From the NCBI GenBank assembly GCA_025356395.1, contig JANXTA010000068.1, positions 1 to 64,000 of the forward strand: a DNA stretch of 64,000 nt, read 5' to 3'. The translations under genes were made by a program, and so were the position numbers. Each line of letters opens with the position of its first letter. Within the stretch, counting starts at the first letter, position 1. Below the pieces are notes generated by a model. The model had not been told where the DNA came from. It saw only the letters and a list, made by a program, of their open reading frames with translations, and searched no databases. The DNA comes from Betaproteobacteria bacterium (GTDB lineage: Bacteria > Pseudomonadota > Gammaproteobacteria > Burkholderiales > Burkholderiaceae_D). This document shows positions 26,346 through 35,375 of the stretch, piece by piece.

Positions 26346-26654
26346 GCATACATGGTCGGGACCGGCGGGTTGTACGACAGGCCCCCCCGGACCCCATGAA
26401 GATCACGCGCCGGTCGAGCGTCCTGCAGAAGCAGCCAACCGCTTCGCCGTGCAATCGCGCCCGCTTGAAACCGGGCATGGGCTCGGCCACGGAGTTGACG
26501 AAGATCGGGATCACGGGACAACGGTCGAGACCGCCGGCGACGATCTCGAGCGGTTGCGCGAAGCCGTGGTCGACCTGCATGCGATAGGACACCGCGACAT
26601 CCACTAGCGCCGCCAGGACCGCTTCCGCGCATTGCAGGGCCAGGTCCGCGTTGA
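26346..26654 (-). pseudogene. class III extradiol dioxygenase (MhpB-like), internal fragment
   Basis: On the minus strand this stretch encodes about 100 residues of a LigB-type ring-cleavage dioxygenase. ADLALQCAEAVLAALVDVAV leads into SYRMQVDHGFAQPLEI, VIPIFVNSVAEPMPGFKRAR and RVIFMGSGG. After a G7 run near 26382 the sense shifts frame to GGLSYNPPVPTM. The match to E. coli MhpB order is close. Both ends of the gene are missing, and it points against its pathway neighbours. It is therefore a relic of an aromatic catabolic operon. Confidence 0.72.
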
Positions 26655-27625
26655 TGGTCATCTTCACCACCGGCAACGTCGCGTGCGCGCTTGCGCCGAC
26701 CTACGGACTGCTGATGGTCGCGCGGGTCGTGACCTCGCTCGCTCACGGCACCTTCTTCGGCGTCGGTGCGGTCGTCGCGACGGGGCTGGTCGCGCCCGAG
26801 CGCAAGGCGTCGGCGATTTCGATCATGTTCACCGGCCTCACCGTCGCGACGCTGCTGGGTGTACCGGCCGGCGCGTGGCTCGGTCTGCACCACGGCTGGC
26901 GCGCCACGTTCTGGGCTGTGGCCGCGATCGGTGTCGTCGCGACGATCGTCATTGCGCGCTTCGTGCCCGCCGACCGCGGCGATGTCGATCGGGTCGTCTC
27001 GCTGCGCAGGGAGTTCGCGGTGTTCGGCCGCGTGCAGGTGCTGCTGGGCCTGCTGGCGACGGTCCTTGGCTTCGGCGGCGTCTTCGTGGTCTTCACGTAC
27101 GTCCAGCCGATCCTCACGCAGGTCACCGGCGTGTCCGAAAGCGCGGTGTCGGTGATCCTGCTCGTGTTCGGTGGCGGGATGATCGTCGGCAACCTGATCG
27201 GCGGCCGCCTCGCCGATCGACATCTCGTGCCGACCCTGATCGGATCGCTGGTCGCGCTCTGCATCGTGATGCTCGGCATGCGCTTCGCCATGCATGCACC
27301 GGCCGCGATGGTGGTCGCGATCGGGTTGCTCGGCACAGCCGGCTTCGCGACGGTCGCGCCGCTGCAACTTCGCGTCCTGCAGAAGGCGGCAGGTAGCGGC
27401 GAAAGCATGGCGTCGAGCCTCAACATCGCCTCGTTCAATCTCGGCAATGCAGTCGGTGCGTGGCTTGGCGGCTTCGTGATCGAGCACGGGCCGGGCATCG
27501 AATCGGTGACGTGGGTCGCCGCGCTGTTGCCGGTCGGTGCGGTCCTCGTCGTCGCGTGGTCGCTCCGGCTGGAACGGCGACCGCGGCGCGGGGCCGGGTG
27601 CGAACGTCTCGTGGTGTCTTCATGA
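26651..27625 (+). pseudogene. MFS transporter (AraJ/DHA1-like), N-terminally truncated
   Basis: A 324-residue open frame starting at a weak TTG inside the third membrane span of a DHA1-type major facilitator. It has MVIFTTGNVACALAPTYGLL, then RVVTSLAHGTFFGVGAVVAT, and intact downstream spans including FVVFTYVQPILTQVTGVSE and SSLNIASFNLGNAVGAWLGG. Full-length relatives have about 390-400 residues, so the first two spans are gone. The break coincides with the dioxygenase relic. The stop overlaps the start of the SGNH hydrolase gene by four bases, so the two were once coupled. Confidence 0.72.
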
Positions 27626-28854
27626 GATCGCTGCTGTGGGGATTGGCGCTGTGCGTGCCTGCCATTTGCGTGGCGGCGCCCGAAGCCGCCTGGGTCGGCT
27701 CTTGGGTCGCAAGTCCGCAAGTGGTCTGGGGTGCGGACTTCGCGTTCCCGACCGGCGTGCCCGAGGTGCTCGACGATCAGAGGGTTCGTCAGGTGGTGCG
27801 CCTGTCGGTCGGTGGCCGACGCGTGCGCGTGGTGTTGTCGAACGCGTACGGCACGCGGCCCGTCACGATCAGCGCGGCGCACATCGCTCTCGCCGGACAG
27901 GGTTCGGCGATCGTCGCGGGTTCCGACCGCGTGCTGACCTTCGGTGGATCGACGGCGGCGACGATCGCGGCGGGCGCACCGCTCGACAGCGATGCGGTCG
28001 ATCTCGTCGTCGGCCCGCTTCAGCGGGTGGTCGTATCCGTGCACCTGCCCGTGCCGACGCAGGTCACCACCTTCCACTGGGACGGTCGGCAGACCGGCTG
28101 GATCGTCGAGGGCAACCAGGCTGCGGCGCCGGCCGTCGCCACCGATCGCCCGATCACCGCGCGCATTCTGCTCAGTGCGATCCGTGTCGACGCGCAGTTC
28201 GACACGCACGCGGTCGTCGTGCTCGGCGACTCGATCACCGACGGCAACGGTGCGACCGTCGATGCCGACACGCGCTGGCCGGATTTCCTCGCCAAGCGCC
28301 TCGCAGCGCGGCACGTCGCGGTGCTTAACGCCGGCATCTCGGGTGCGCGCCTGCTCGACGACCGGATGGGCGCCAACGCACTTGCGCGTCTCGACCGCGA
28401 CGTGCTCGCTGAGACACGCCTCCGCGCATTGATCGTCCTGATCGGCATCAACGACATCGCGTGGCCCGGTACCGCGTTCGATCCGCACGGCATGCGGCCG
28501 ACCGCGGCGACCTTGATCGCGGCATATCGACAGCTGATCGAGCGGGCGCATGCGCACGGCATCCGCGTGATCGGGGCGACGCTGACCCCGTTCGAGGGCG
28601 CCCTGCAAGGCACGCCGCTGGCCGACTACTACGCGCCGGACAAGGACGTGTTGCGGCGACAGGTCAACGACTGGATCCGGAAAGGTGGTGCGTTCAATGC
28701 GGTGATCGACTTCGATGCAGCGCTACGCGACCCGTTGCGTCCGCAATGTCTGCGACCCGCGTTTGACTCGGGCGATCACCTGCATCCCGGCGACGTCGGC
28801 AACCGGGCCATGGCCGACGCGGTGCCCCTCGACTTGCTGATCGTCGATCGTTGA
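27622..28854 (+). CDS. exported SGNH/GDSL-family hydrolase
   Basis: A 410-residue secreted esterase-like protein. A Sec signal (RSLLWGLALCVPAICVAAPE) is followed by an N-terminal beta domain common in this subgroup, with the marker WVGSWVASPQVVW. The SGNH catalytic domain begins at about residue 195. Block I has the nucleophile Ser in VVLGDSITDGNGA, block II Gly in NAGISGARL, block III Asn in IGINDIAWPG, and block V the Asp and His of SGDHLHPGDVG. All catalytic residues are present. The start overlaps the MFS remnant stop. A strong terminator follows. Confidence 0.9.
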   Translation: MRSLLWGLALCVPAICVAAPEAAWVGSWVASPQVVWGADFAFPTGVPEVLDDQRVRQVVRLSVGGRRVRVVLSNAYGTRPVTISAAHIALAGQGSAIVAGSDRVLTFGGSTAATIAAGAPLDSDAVDLVVGPLQRVVVSVHLPVPTQVTTFHWDGRQTGWIVEGNQAAAPAVATDRPITARILLSAIRVDAQFDTHAVVVLGDSITDGNGATVDADTRWPDFLAKRLAARHVAVLNAGISGARLLDDRMGANALARLDRDVLAETRLRALIVLIGINDIAWPGTAFDPHGMRPTAATLIAAYRQLIERAHAHGIRVIGATLTPFEGALQGTPLADYYAPDKDVLRRQVNDWIRKGGAFNAVIDFDAALRDPLRPQCLRPAFDSGDHLHPGDVGNRAMADAVPLDLLIVDR

Positions 28855-28858
28855 AACG

Positions 28859-28886
28859 AAAAGGCCTCCGCGAACGGAGGCCTTTT
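28859..28886. terminator. bidirectional rho-independent terminator
   Basis: Perfect 12-base stem AAAAGGCCTCCG / CGGAGGCCTTTT with a CGAA loop, lying between the convergent SGNH hydrolase (+) and rplY (-). It has a T run on both strands, so it should stop transcripts from either side. Confidence 0.93.
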
Positions 28887-28905
28887 CGACGAACGACCGT
28901 GCGAC

Positions 28906-29556
28906 TTACTTCTTGTCGCCCTTGTCACTCTTCTCGGCCTTATCGTCCACGACCGGAGCGACAGCGGCTTCGACCGCGGCGACCGGCTCTTCGACCATCT
29001 CCTGCGGCATCGTCGCCGTGGCGATCACTTCCTCGGCCTGCGGCGTGACCGAGACGCCTTCCGGCAGCTTCAGGTCGGACACGTGGATCGCGCCCTGCGC
29101 CTCGAGCTCGCCGAGATCGATCTCGATGAACTCCGGCAGGTCCTTCGGCAGGCAGATGACTTCGATGTCGTTCATCACGTGGCTGATGACGTTGGCCGAC
29201 ATCTTCACGGCCGGCGATGTCTCTGCGTTGATGAAGTGGATCGGCACGCGGACGTGGATCTTGGTGTTCGCGGCGACGCGCTGGAAATCAATATGCAGGA
29301 CCTGTTGCTTGAACGGGTGCATCTGCACATCGCGCAGCAGGACGCTGCTGGCCTTGCCGCCGTCGAGCTCGAGGTCGAGGATCGACGAATGGAAGGCTTC
29401 CTTGCGCAAGGCGTGGAACAACGTGTTGTGATCGAGTTCGATCGAGACCGGCGTCTCGGTGCTGCCGTAGACGATGCCCGGGACCTTGCCGGTCAGACGC
29501 AGGCGGCGGCTCGCACTCGTGCCTTGCGTACTGCGTGTTGTAGCGACGACTTTCAT
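28906..29556 (-). CDS. rplY: 50S ribosomal protein L25/general stress protein Ctc
   Basis: A 216-residue long-form L25 (CTC/TL5) that binds 5S rRNA. The N-terminal L25 domain has [16 protein letters not shown] and [20 protein letters not shown]. The C-terminal TL5 domain has [16 protein letters not shown] and [20 protein letters not shown]. The tail is Ala/Glu/Lys-rich ([14 protein letters not shown]), as in many Burkholderiales. It follows prs by 113 bases on the same strand. In that leader, a CCCGTC/GACGGG hairpin at 29582-29601 might matter for control, but the evidence is thin. Confidence 0.95.
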   Translation of the reverse strand: MKVVATTRSTQGTSASRRLRLTGKVPGIVYGSTETPVSIELDHNTLFHALRKEAFHSSILDLELDGGKASSVLLRDVQMHPFKQQVLHIDFQRVAANTKIHVRVPIHFINAETSPAVKMSANVISHVMNDIEVICLPKDLPEFIEIDLGELEAQGAIHVSDLKLPEGVSVTPQAEEVIATATMPQEMVEEPVAAVEAAVAPVVDDKAEKSDKGDKK

Positions 29557-29669
29557 GGGACTTCTCCAAAAAGGTGAGAGCCCCGTCCGCGACCAGACGG
29601 GACCGTGTTCCGCGACTTTCTTCGACGGGCCGCCGCGAAACGACGCGACCCGAAGACTGATTCTGTGAA

Positions 29670-30617
29670 CTACTCCGCGAACAGCGAACTGACCGAATCG
29701 CCCTTGCTGATGCGCGCGATCGTCTCGGCCAGCAGCGGCGCGCACGAGATCTGGCGGATCTTGGTGCTCTTCTGCGCGTCCCGGTTGAGCGGGATCGTGT
29801 CGACGACCACCAATTCGTCGAGGCTCGACGCATCGATGCGCTGGACCGCACCACCCGACAGGACCGGGTGCGTGCAGTAGGCCAGCACCCGCGTCGCGCC
29901 GCGTTCCTTCAGGGCCTGCGCTGCCTTGCACAGCGTGTTCGCGGTGTCGACCATGTCGTCCATGATCACGCACGTGCGGCCCTCGACGTCGCCGATGATG
30001 TTCATCACCTCGGCGACGTTGGCCCGCGGCCGACGCTTGTCGATGATCGCCAGGTCGGTGTCGAGGCGCTTCGCGAACGCGCGTGCACGCACGACACCCC
30101 CGACGTCGGGCGACACCACCTGCAGGTTCGACGTGTCCTGCTTGTACAGGTCGGCCAGCAGGATCGGCGACGCGTAGATGTTGTCGACCGGGATGTCGAA
30201 GAACCCCTGGATCTGGTCGGCATGCAGGTCCATCGTCAACACGCGATCGATGCCCGCGACCTGCAGCATGTTGGCCACGACCTTCGCGGTGATCGCCACC
30301 CGGGCGCTGCGCGGACGACGGTCCTGGCGCGCATAGCCGAAGTAGGGGATCGCCGCTGTCACGCGACCAGCCGACGAGCGCTTCAGCGCGTCGGCCATGA
30401 CCATGATCTCCATCAGGTTGTCGTTGGTCGGCGCGCACGTGGACTGCAGCACGAACACGTCCTTGCCGCGGACATGATCCTGGATCTCGACGTTGACCTC
30501 GCCGTCGGAGAAACGACCGACCGTGGCCTTGCCCAGAGGCAGGTTGAGGTTCTTGGAAACGGCAGCCGCCAACAGCGGGTTCGCGTTCCCTGTGAATACC
30601 ATCAAGCCTTCAGCCAT
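29670..30617 (-). CDS. prs: ribose-phosphate pyrophosphokinase
   Basis: A 315-residue enzyme making PRPP from ribose 5-phosphate and ATP. PRPP is the substrate of hisG further along the same window. The sequence shows [15 protein letters not shown] at the start and [20 protein letters not shown] around the ATP loop. It also shows the metal/ribose motif [20 protein letters not shown] and the PRPP-binding [23 protein letters not shown] 30617 gives the family N-terminus (AEGLMVFTG); the frame is open further upstream through tRNA-flanking sequence. It lies downstream of tRNA-Gln and upstream of rplY. Confidence 0.97.
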   Translation of the reverse strand: MAEGLMVFTGNANPLLAAAVSKNLNLPLGKATVGRFSDGEVNVEIQDHVRGKDVFVLQSTCAPTNDNLMEIMVMADALKRSSAGRVTAAIPYFGYARQDRRPRSARVAITAKVVANMLQVAGIDRVLTMDLHADQIQGFFDIPVDNIYASPILLADLYKQDTSNLQVVSPDVGGVVRARAFAKRLDTDLAIIDKRRPRANVAEVMNIIGDVEGRTCVIMDDMVDTANTLCKAAQALKERGATRVLAYCTHPVLSGGAVQRIDASSLDELVVVDTIPLNRDAQKSTKIRQISCAPLLAETIARISKGDSVSSLFAE

Positions 30618-30698
30618 GGTCCGTCCCGCGTCGCTAAAAGTGCGCGCCATCCGCCGCATCGTTGCGTTGGGGGACGCGATCATGGCTTCTCGAAAATG

Positions 30699-30775
30699 TG
30701 GCAGGGGAGGAAGGATTCGAACCTTCGCATGCTGGAATCAAAATCCAGTGCCTTAACCAACTTGGCGACTCCCCT
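30699..30775 (-). tRNA. tRNA-Gln (TTG anticodon)
   Basis: A 77-base cloverleaf on the minus strand: acceptor AGGGGAG / CTCCCCT, D-arm GCC...GGC, anticodon stem CTGGA / TCCAG with loop TTTTGAT (anticodon TTG), T-arm GAAGG-TTCGAAT-CCTTC, discriminator G and an encoded CCA. The position between ispE and prs is the usual one for tRNA-Gln in this group. Confidence 0.96.
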
Positions 30776-30841
30776 ACACAACCCGCTTTGCCGCACCGTG
30801 AGGTACAGCGAAATCTGTACTCGAGCCCGACGTCGTTCGGC

Positions 30842-31771
30842 TCAGCCCGCGTGCGGATGGGCCGCGAGACCGCGGACACTCCATCCTGACCACGTCGCGG
30901 GCAGCGCCGCGATGCAGGCTGACGCCTGTTCCGCACGGTCGAACGCACGAAATACGCAGGCGCCCGAACCACTCATGCGCGCCGGACCCTGCGCGCCGGG
31001 CCAGTCGCCGCCGGGTCCATCGTTGCCGATGCCTCGCGACAGCCAGTCCAGCGCCTCGCGCACGGCATTGAATCGCGCAGCGGCCACGGGTTCGAGATCA
31101 TTCCGAAGAACTAGTCCGCCTCGCTCACCGCCGGCAGGCAAACCGACCAAGTCGCCCAATTCGTTTTTCGAAAAGTCCGAGATTTTGATGACTTCGCTAT
31201 CCCTTGTCAATTCCGCGGCACCGAAGATCGCCGCAGTCGGCACCGATACGTCGGGGTGGATCAGGGCGTAGCAGGTCGCCGGCAGCACCACCGGTGTGAG
31301 CCGTTCGCCGATGCCCTCGGCAAATGCGTTGGTGCCGCCGACGAAGAAAGGCACGTCCGCGCCGAGCCGCAATCCCAGGCCCATCAGGCGTTCGCGCGGC
31401 CAGTCGATGTGCCAGAGGCGATTCAACGCGAGCAGCACGGTCGCGGCGTCGGAGCTGCCGCCGCCGAGGCCGCCGCCCACCGGGATGCGCTTGTGAACGC
31501 CGATCTCGGCGCCGACGGGCGTGCCCGATTCCGCTTGCAGCAGGCGGGCCGCACGGATCGCCAGGTCGACGTCCTCGGGCACGCCGGCGACGTCGCCGGC
31601 GCGCACGACGCGCCCGTCGTCGCGCAGGCCCACGGTGATCTCGTCGGCCAGGTCGATCAGCTGCATCACGCTCTGGATCAGGTGGTAGCCGTCGGGGCGA
31701 CGACCGACCACGTGCAGGAAGAGGTTGATCTTGGCGGGCGCGCTGAAGCGCGCGGGGGCTGCGGGGCTCAT
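30842..31771 (-). CDS. ispE: 4-diphosphocytidyl-2-C-methyl-D-erythritol kinase
   Basis: A 309-residue GHMP kinase of the MEP isoprenoid pathway that phosphorylates CDP-methylerythritol. The N-terminal substrate motif is APAKINLFLHVVGRRPDGYH. The ATP-binding glycine loop is PVGGGLGGGSSDAATVLLAL. The third GHMP motif is near MSGSGACVF. The length is typical. The start overlaps the lolB stop by four bases, the common arrangement. Downstream, between this gene and tRNA-Gln, is a small inverted repeat GTACAG / CTGTAC (30803-30820) of unclear role. Confidence 0.96.
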   Translation of the reverse strand: MSPAAPARFSAPAKINLFLHVVGRRPDGYHLIQSVMQLIDLADEITVGLRDDGRVVRAGDVAGVPEDVDLAIRAARLLQAESGTPVGAEIGVHKRIPVGGGLGGGSSDAATVLLALNRLWHIDWPRERLMGLGLRLGADVPFFVGGTNAFAEGIGERLTPVVLPATCYALIHPDVSVPTAAIFGAAELTRDSEVIKISDFSKNELGDLVGLPAGGERGGLVLRNDLEPVAAARFNAVREALDWLSRGIGNDGPGGDWPGAQGPARMSGSGACVFRAFDRAEQASACIAALPATWSGWSVRGLAAHPHAG

Positions 31772-32352
31772 CCGCCGCTGCGCTGGTCGACGACGAGGCG
31801 CATCTCGATCTCGGCCGGCGGGCCGGGATAGGAGAGGTCGATGCGCTTCGGGGGCGCGCTTGCTGGCACCGTGTCGTCGGCCTGGAAGCGGATGGTCCAG
31901 CCGTCCTGGCGAAGGCGCCCGTCTTCAAGCTTCGTCACGGCCGAGCCGCGATCGGCCTCGCCGTCGAGCCAAGAGCCCATGCCGCGCAGCGGCACGGTCC
32001 ACCCGAGCGTGCGCTGGGTCAGCGTCTCGGGCGTCGCACCGTCGACGCGCCGCCCGTCGCGGAAGGTGATCGACGATCCCGTGGCGCTCGACCGGATCAG
32101 CGCCACGGTCTGACCGAGCGGATCGAGCAGGTTCAGCTCGAGATCGTCACCGCTCGAAGTCCAGACGAAACGCCCCGACAACGCGTTTTCCTTGGTGGTC
32201 TCGAGGTCCTTGTAGCGAACGGAGAGCCGCCCTTCGATGGTCTTGCCCACGACGAGGCGATCGAACGCACCCGGCGGCACCGTCGCGCACGCCGAGAGGA
32301 CGACCAGCAGAAGGAGGGTGGCGGCTCGGACGGCCGCCACGGAAAACCGCAT
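31768..32352 (-). CDS. lolB: outer-membrane lipoprotein receptor LolB
   Basis: A 194-residue lipoprotein that takes lipoproteins from LolA and inserts them in the outer membrane. It has lipobox VLSAC (Cys at about residue 22), then EGRLSVRYKD and SGRFVWTSSGDDLELNLLDP, with LGQTVALIRSSATGSSITFR continuing the LolB beta-fold. The later WTVPLRGMGSWLDG corresponds to the family WLPL..L..WL.G block. It sits between the TPR protein and ispE, as expected. It serves the many lipoproteins in this window (MlaA, PqiC, the OprM-type channel). Confidence 0.92.
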   Translation of the reverse strand: MRFSVAAVRAATLLLLVVLSACATVPPGAFDRLVVGKTIEGRLSVRYKDLETTKENALSGRFVWTSSGDDLELNLLDPLGQTVALIRSSATGSSITFRDGRRVDGATPETLTQRTLGWTVPLRGMGSWLDGEADRGSAVTKLEDGRLRQDGWTIRFQADDTVPASAPPKRIDLSYPGPPAEIEMRLVVDQRSGG

Positions 32353-32355
32353 CGA

Positions 32356-34218
32356 CTAACGCTTGCCCATCTGCACGTTGAAGCGGGCCAGCGTCTGCTG
32401 GAGCATCGTGTTCTGCGGTTCCTTGGCGCTGGCTTCGCGCCATGCCTTCTCGGCATCGGCCGGGCGGCCGCTGACCCACAAGACCTCGCCGAGATGGACG
32501 CCGATCTCGGCGTCGTTGCGCAGCTTGTAGGCACGCTCGAGACTTTGCAGCGCATCGCCGTTGTTGCCCAGGCGGTACTGCACCCAGCCGAGGCTGTCGA
32601 GGATCGACGCGTCGTCGGGCGACAGCGCGTTGGCTTTCTCGATCAGCGCCTTGGCTTCGTCGAGCCGCTCGTTGCGATCGGCCAGCGTGTAGCCGAGCGC
32701 GTTGTAGGCCTGGGCGTTGTCGGGACGCACGCGGATCACCGAGCGCATCGCGCTCTCGAGCACTTCGAAGCGGCCCAGCTTCTCGGCCGTCATGCCGTAG
32801 TCGTAGAGCAGCTCTGGATTGTTGGGCGTCTTCTCGATCGCGCTGCCGAGAAAATCGTAAGCCGCCTGGTTCTGGTCGGCATCGCGCAGGATCTGCGCCT
32901 CCGCGAGCAGAAGCTGCGTGGCCTGGGCGGGCGTCGTGGTCGGCAGCGCGTGCAACTCGCTGCGCGCGACGTCGAGCTTGCCCTGGCGCGCGAGGATCAA
33001 TGCGCGCCGGATGCGCGCGGTGGCGAAGTCGTTGCCCTGACCGACCTTGCCGAGCCAGTCGAGCGCACGTGGATAGTCCTTGGCGTCCTCCGCGATCTGC
33101 GCCAGGTAGAGGTAGGCCCGCTCGGGGCCTCGGCCCGGTCCGGTCGCATCGTCGGTCGTCTCGGGCGCGTCGTCGCTGTCGTCGGTTTCCTCGGCGGCGG
33201 TGGCGGCTGCTGCCGTGGCCGCCTTTTTGGAGGGCGTCTTCAGTTCGACGAAGCGCTTGAAGTAGGCCTCGGAGTCTTTCGGCTTGTTGGCCTGATAGGC
33301 CAGCAGGCCCAGCGTGAAGATCGTCTCCGGCACGCTGGCCGCGTCCTTGCGGACCCGCGCCAGCTGCGCGGCGGATTCGTCGTAGCGCTTTTCGCCGTTG
33401 AGGAAGCGCGCGTAGCTCAATCGCATCGCCACCGACTTGGGGTTGCGTGCGATGAACGACGACAACGCGGCGTCGGCTTCCTTCGGCGAATCGAATTGCT
33501 GGAACTGCGCCAGCATGATCGTCGCCGACTCCGAGTCGGGCTGCAGGCGCACAGCGGCCCGCGCCTCTTCCACCGCCGCTGCCTTCTCGCCGGCCGCCTG
33601 CGCGGCCTGCGCAACCACCATGTGGCTCTCGGGAAGCGACGGATAGGCGCCCGCGAGCTTGCGCATCGTCGCGTAGGTCTGCGCGCGATTCTGGCTCTGC
33701 GCGAGAAGCCCGTAGACTTGTGCCAGCGCCTGCGACTTGGACGGCGAACTCTCGATCTTCGCGGCCAGCAGGGGCTCGGCGTCGTCGAAGCGGCCCGACA
33801 GCACCAGAAGCGTCAGGTAGGTGTCCGCGGCGACGCGCGAGTCGGGACTGAGTTCGGTCCACAGCCGCGCCGCTTCGACCGCCGAAGCCGGCTGCCGGGC
33901 CTGCACGGCGAATTCGGTGGCGCGTCTTGCGATACGGGGATCGCGGGTCTCGCGCGCCAGCTTCAGTTCGGTCGCATACGATGCGTCCGGCGAGCCGCGC
34001 TGGGATGCGATCTCCGACATCAGCAGCTTGAACAACGTGGCCGAAGTGAGCGGATTGTCCGGCAGCGCTTCCTGGCTGTCGGTCACGCCCAGGGAAGGCG
34101 CCGCGACGTCCTGGGCCCACGCGCCCTGCATGCCGAGGAGGGATCCGGCCAACAGCAGCGATGCGGCGATCGGTCGTAGTGCACCGACCCCGCGATCGAC
34201 GCTGGTCCGCATCCGCAT
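32356..34218 (-). CDS. exported TPR-repeat protein
   Basis: A 620-residue protein with an N-terminal signal ([22 protein letters not shown]) and about ten tetratricopeptide repeats. Examples are [40 protein letters not shown] and [40 protein letters not shown] is near the end. An acidic, Ala-rich low-complexity linker lies at about residues 330-360 ([18 protein letters not shown]). TPR proteins next to lolB are widespread in Betaproteobacteria and are thought to help envelope assembly; the exact role is unknown. ATG 34218 is chosen because it gives a compact signal peptide. Confidence 0.82.
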   Translation of the reverse strand: MRMRTSVDRGVGALRPIAASLLLAGSLLGMQGAWAQDVAAPSLGVTDSQEALPDNPLTSATLFKLLMSEIASQRGSPDASYATELKLARETRDPRIARRATEFAVQARQPASAVEAARLWTELSPDSRVAADTYLTLLVLSGRFDDAEPLLAAKIESSPSKSQALAQVYGLLAQSQNRAQTYATMRKLAGAYPSLPESHMVVAQAAQAAGEKAAAVEEARAAVRLQPDSESATIMLAQFQQFDSPKEADAALSSFIARNPKSVAMRLSYARFLNGEKRYDESAAQLARVRKDAASVPETIFTLGLLAYQANKPKDSEAYFKRFVELKTPSKKAATAAAATAAEETDDSDDAPETTDDATGPGRGPERAYLYLAQIAEDAKDYPRALDWLGKVGQGNDFATARIRRALILARQGKLDVARSELHALPTTTPAQATQLLLAEAQILRDADQNQAAYDFLGSAIEKTPNNPELLYDYGMTAEKLGRFEVLESAMRSVIRVRPDNAQAYNALGYTLADRNERLDEAKALIEKANALSPDDASILDSLGWVQYRLGNNGDALQSLERAYKLRNDAEIGVHLGEVLWVSGRPADAEKAWREASAKEPQNTMLQQTLARFNVQMGKR

Positions 34219-34403
34219 TGTTGCCTTGCTTGGTTTTTCCACGACCGCCCCGCTTTGAAGGAAATTCGTTGTTCGATGGTAGGTTGAAAGTCCCGGCACA
34301 GGCAACCTCCGGGCCCACAGCAGGACCCGCAGATCCGTTCTTACGTCACGCTTGTTCACCACGCCATCGCCGACCCGCATGGATCCCACCGGAAACCCGC
34401 CGC

Positions 34404-35258
34404 ATGCCTGAATTGCCCGAGGTCGAAGTCACGCGCCGTGGCATCGAACCCGGCGTCGTCGGGCGACGCATCGATGCCGTCGTCGTCCGCCATGCCGGAC
34501 TGCGTCGCGCGGTGCCGGCTACGCTCGGCGACGTTCTGACGGGGACGTTCATCGAGACTGTACGCCGCCGCGGAAAGTTCATTCTCGTCGATTGCCGGGC
34601 GCAGGATTCGACCTCGGTCGTCGGAACGCTTCTGATTCATCTCGGCATGACTGGCACCCTGAGGGTGATGCCCGCCGACACGCCGGTTCGCGCGCACGAC
34701 CATGTCGACTTCGTGCTCGGCGACCGGGTCCTGCGTTTCAACGATCCGCGCCGCTTCGGCCTTGTGCTGTGGCACGCCGAGGACGACGGTCCCGTGCTCG
34801 ACAGCGCGACCTTCAGCAAGCTCGGAGTCGAACCCTTCTCGGATGCGTTCGACGTCGAACGCGGCGGGCACCTGCTGCATCGCCTGTCGCGCGGACGATC
34901 GGTGGCCATCAAACCTTTCCTGCTTGCAGGAGAGGCGGTGGTCGGCGTCGGCAACATCTATGCCTCCGAAACCCTGTTTCGCGCGCGCATCCATCCCCGC
35001 GTCGCCGCGGGTCGCGTGTCTCTCGCCCGTTACGTCCTGCTGGCAGATGCCATTCGCGTCGTGCTGGCCGCGGCGATCGCGAAGGGCGGCAGCACGCTGC
35101 GCGATTTCGTGGGGGCCGACGGGGCCTCGGGCTACTTCCAGCAGGACTACTTCGTGTACGACCGCGAAGGCCTGCCGTGCCGCGTCTGCTCGACGACTAT
35201 CCGTTCGATCCGGCAGGGTCAGCGCTCGACCTTCTACTGCCCGCGGTGCCAGCATTGA
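34404..35258 (+). CDS. mutM: formamidopyrimidine-DNA glycosylase
   Basis: A 284-residue bifunctional glycosylase/AP lyase that removes 8-oxoguanine. Catalytic Pro2 and Glu3 are present ([16 protein letters not shown]), as are the Lys loop RRRGKFIL and the H2TH region [20 protein letters not shown]. The C-terminal zinc finger CRVC...CPRC is complete. It is divergent from the TPR-lolB operon. mutY, which removes A opposite 8-oxoG, lies 2.1 kb downstream on the same strand, so the two GO-system genes flank the dynamin-like gene. Confidence 0.97.
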   Translation: MPELPEVEVTRRGIEPGVVGRRIDAVVVRHAGLRRAVPATLGDVLTGTFIETVRRRGKFILVDCRAQDSTSVVGTLLIHLGMTGTLRVMPADTPVRAHDHVDFVLGDRVLRFNDPRRFGLVLWHAEDDGPVLDSATFSKLGVEPFSDAFDVERGGHLLHRLSRGRSVAIKPFLLAGEAVVGVGNIYASETLFRARIHPRVAAGRVSLARYVLLADAIRVVLAAAIAKGGSTLRDFVGADGASGYFQQDYFVYDREGLPCRVCSTTIRSIRQGQRSTFYCPRCQH

Positions 35259-35363
35259 CGATGACCGGTCGCCTCGCGCCGACCGGCGGCATGTGTCCCG
35301 AACAGCCTGTCTTACCCGTGCGACAAGCGCGCTTTTTGACCCGTGTTCTTGCTATGCGGCCGC

Positions 35364-35370
35364 AGGGGAG
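35364..35370 (+). promoter_or_regulatory. strong ribosome binding site deciding dynamin start
   Basis: AGGGGAG, continuing into G, lies 5 bases before ATG 35376. It is the best Shine-Dalgarno match in the region and favours that ATG over in-frame ATGs at 35394 and 35427, which lack one. Confidence 0.6.
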
Positions 35371-35375
35371 GCCTT

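Noticed and set aside
29557-29669. Autoregulatory RNA leader before rplY
   Set aside because: Only one six-base hairpin is visible and it matches no known ribosomal-protein leader.
30803-30820. GTACAG/CTGTAC inverted repeat as terminator of ispE
   Set aside because: The stem is only six bases with no T run, too weak to call a terminator; it is mentioned only as a neighbour feature.
33120-33240. Frameshift or foreign insertion in the TPR protein
   Set aside because: The acidic Ala-rich stretch is in frame and looks like an ordinary low-complexity linker between repeats.
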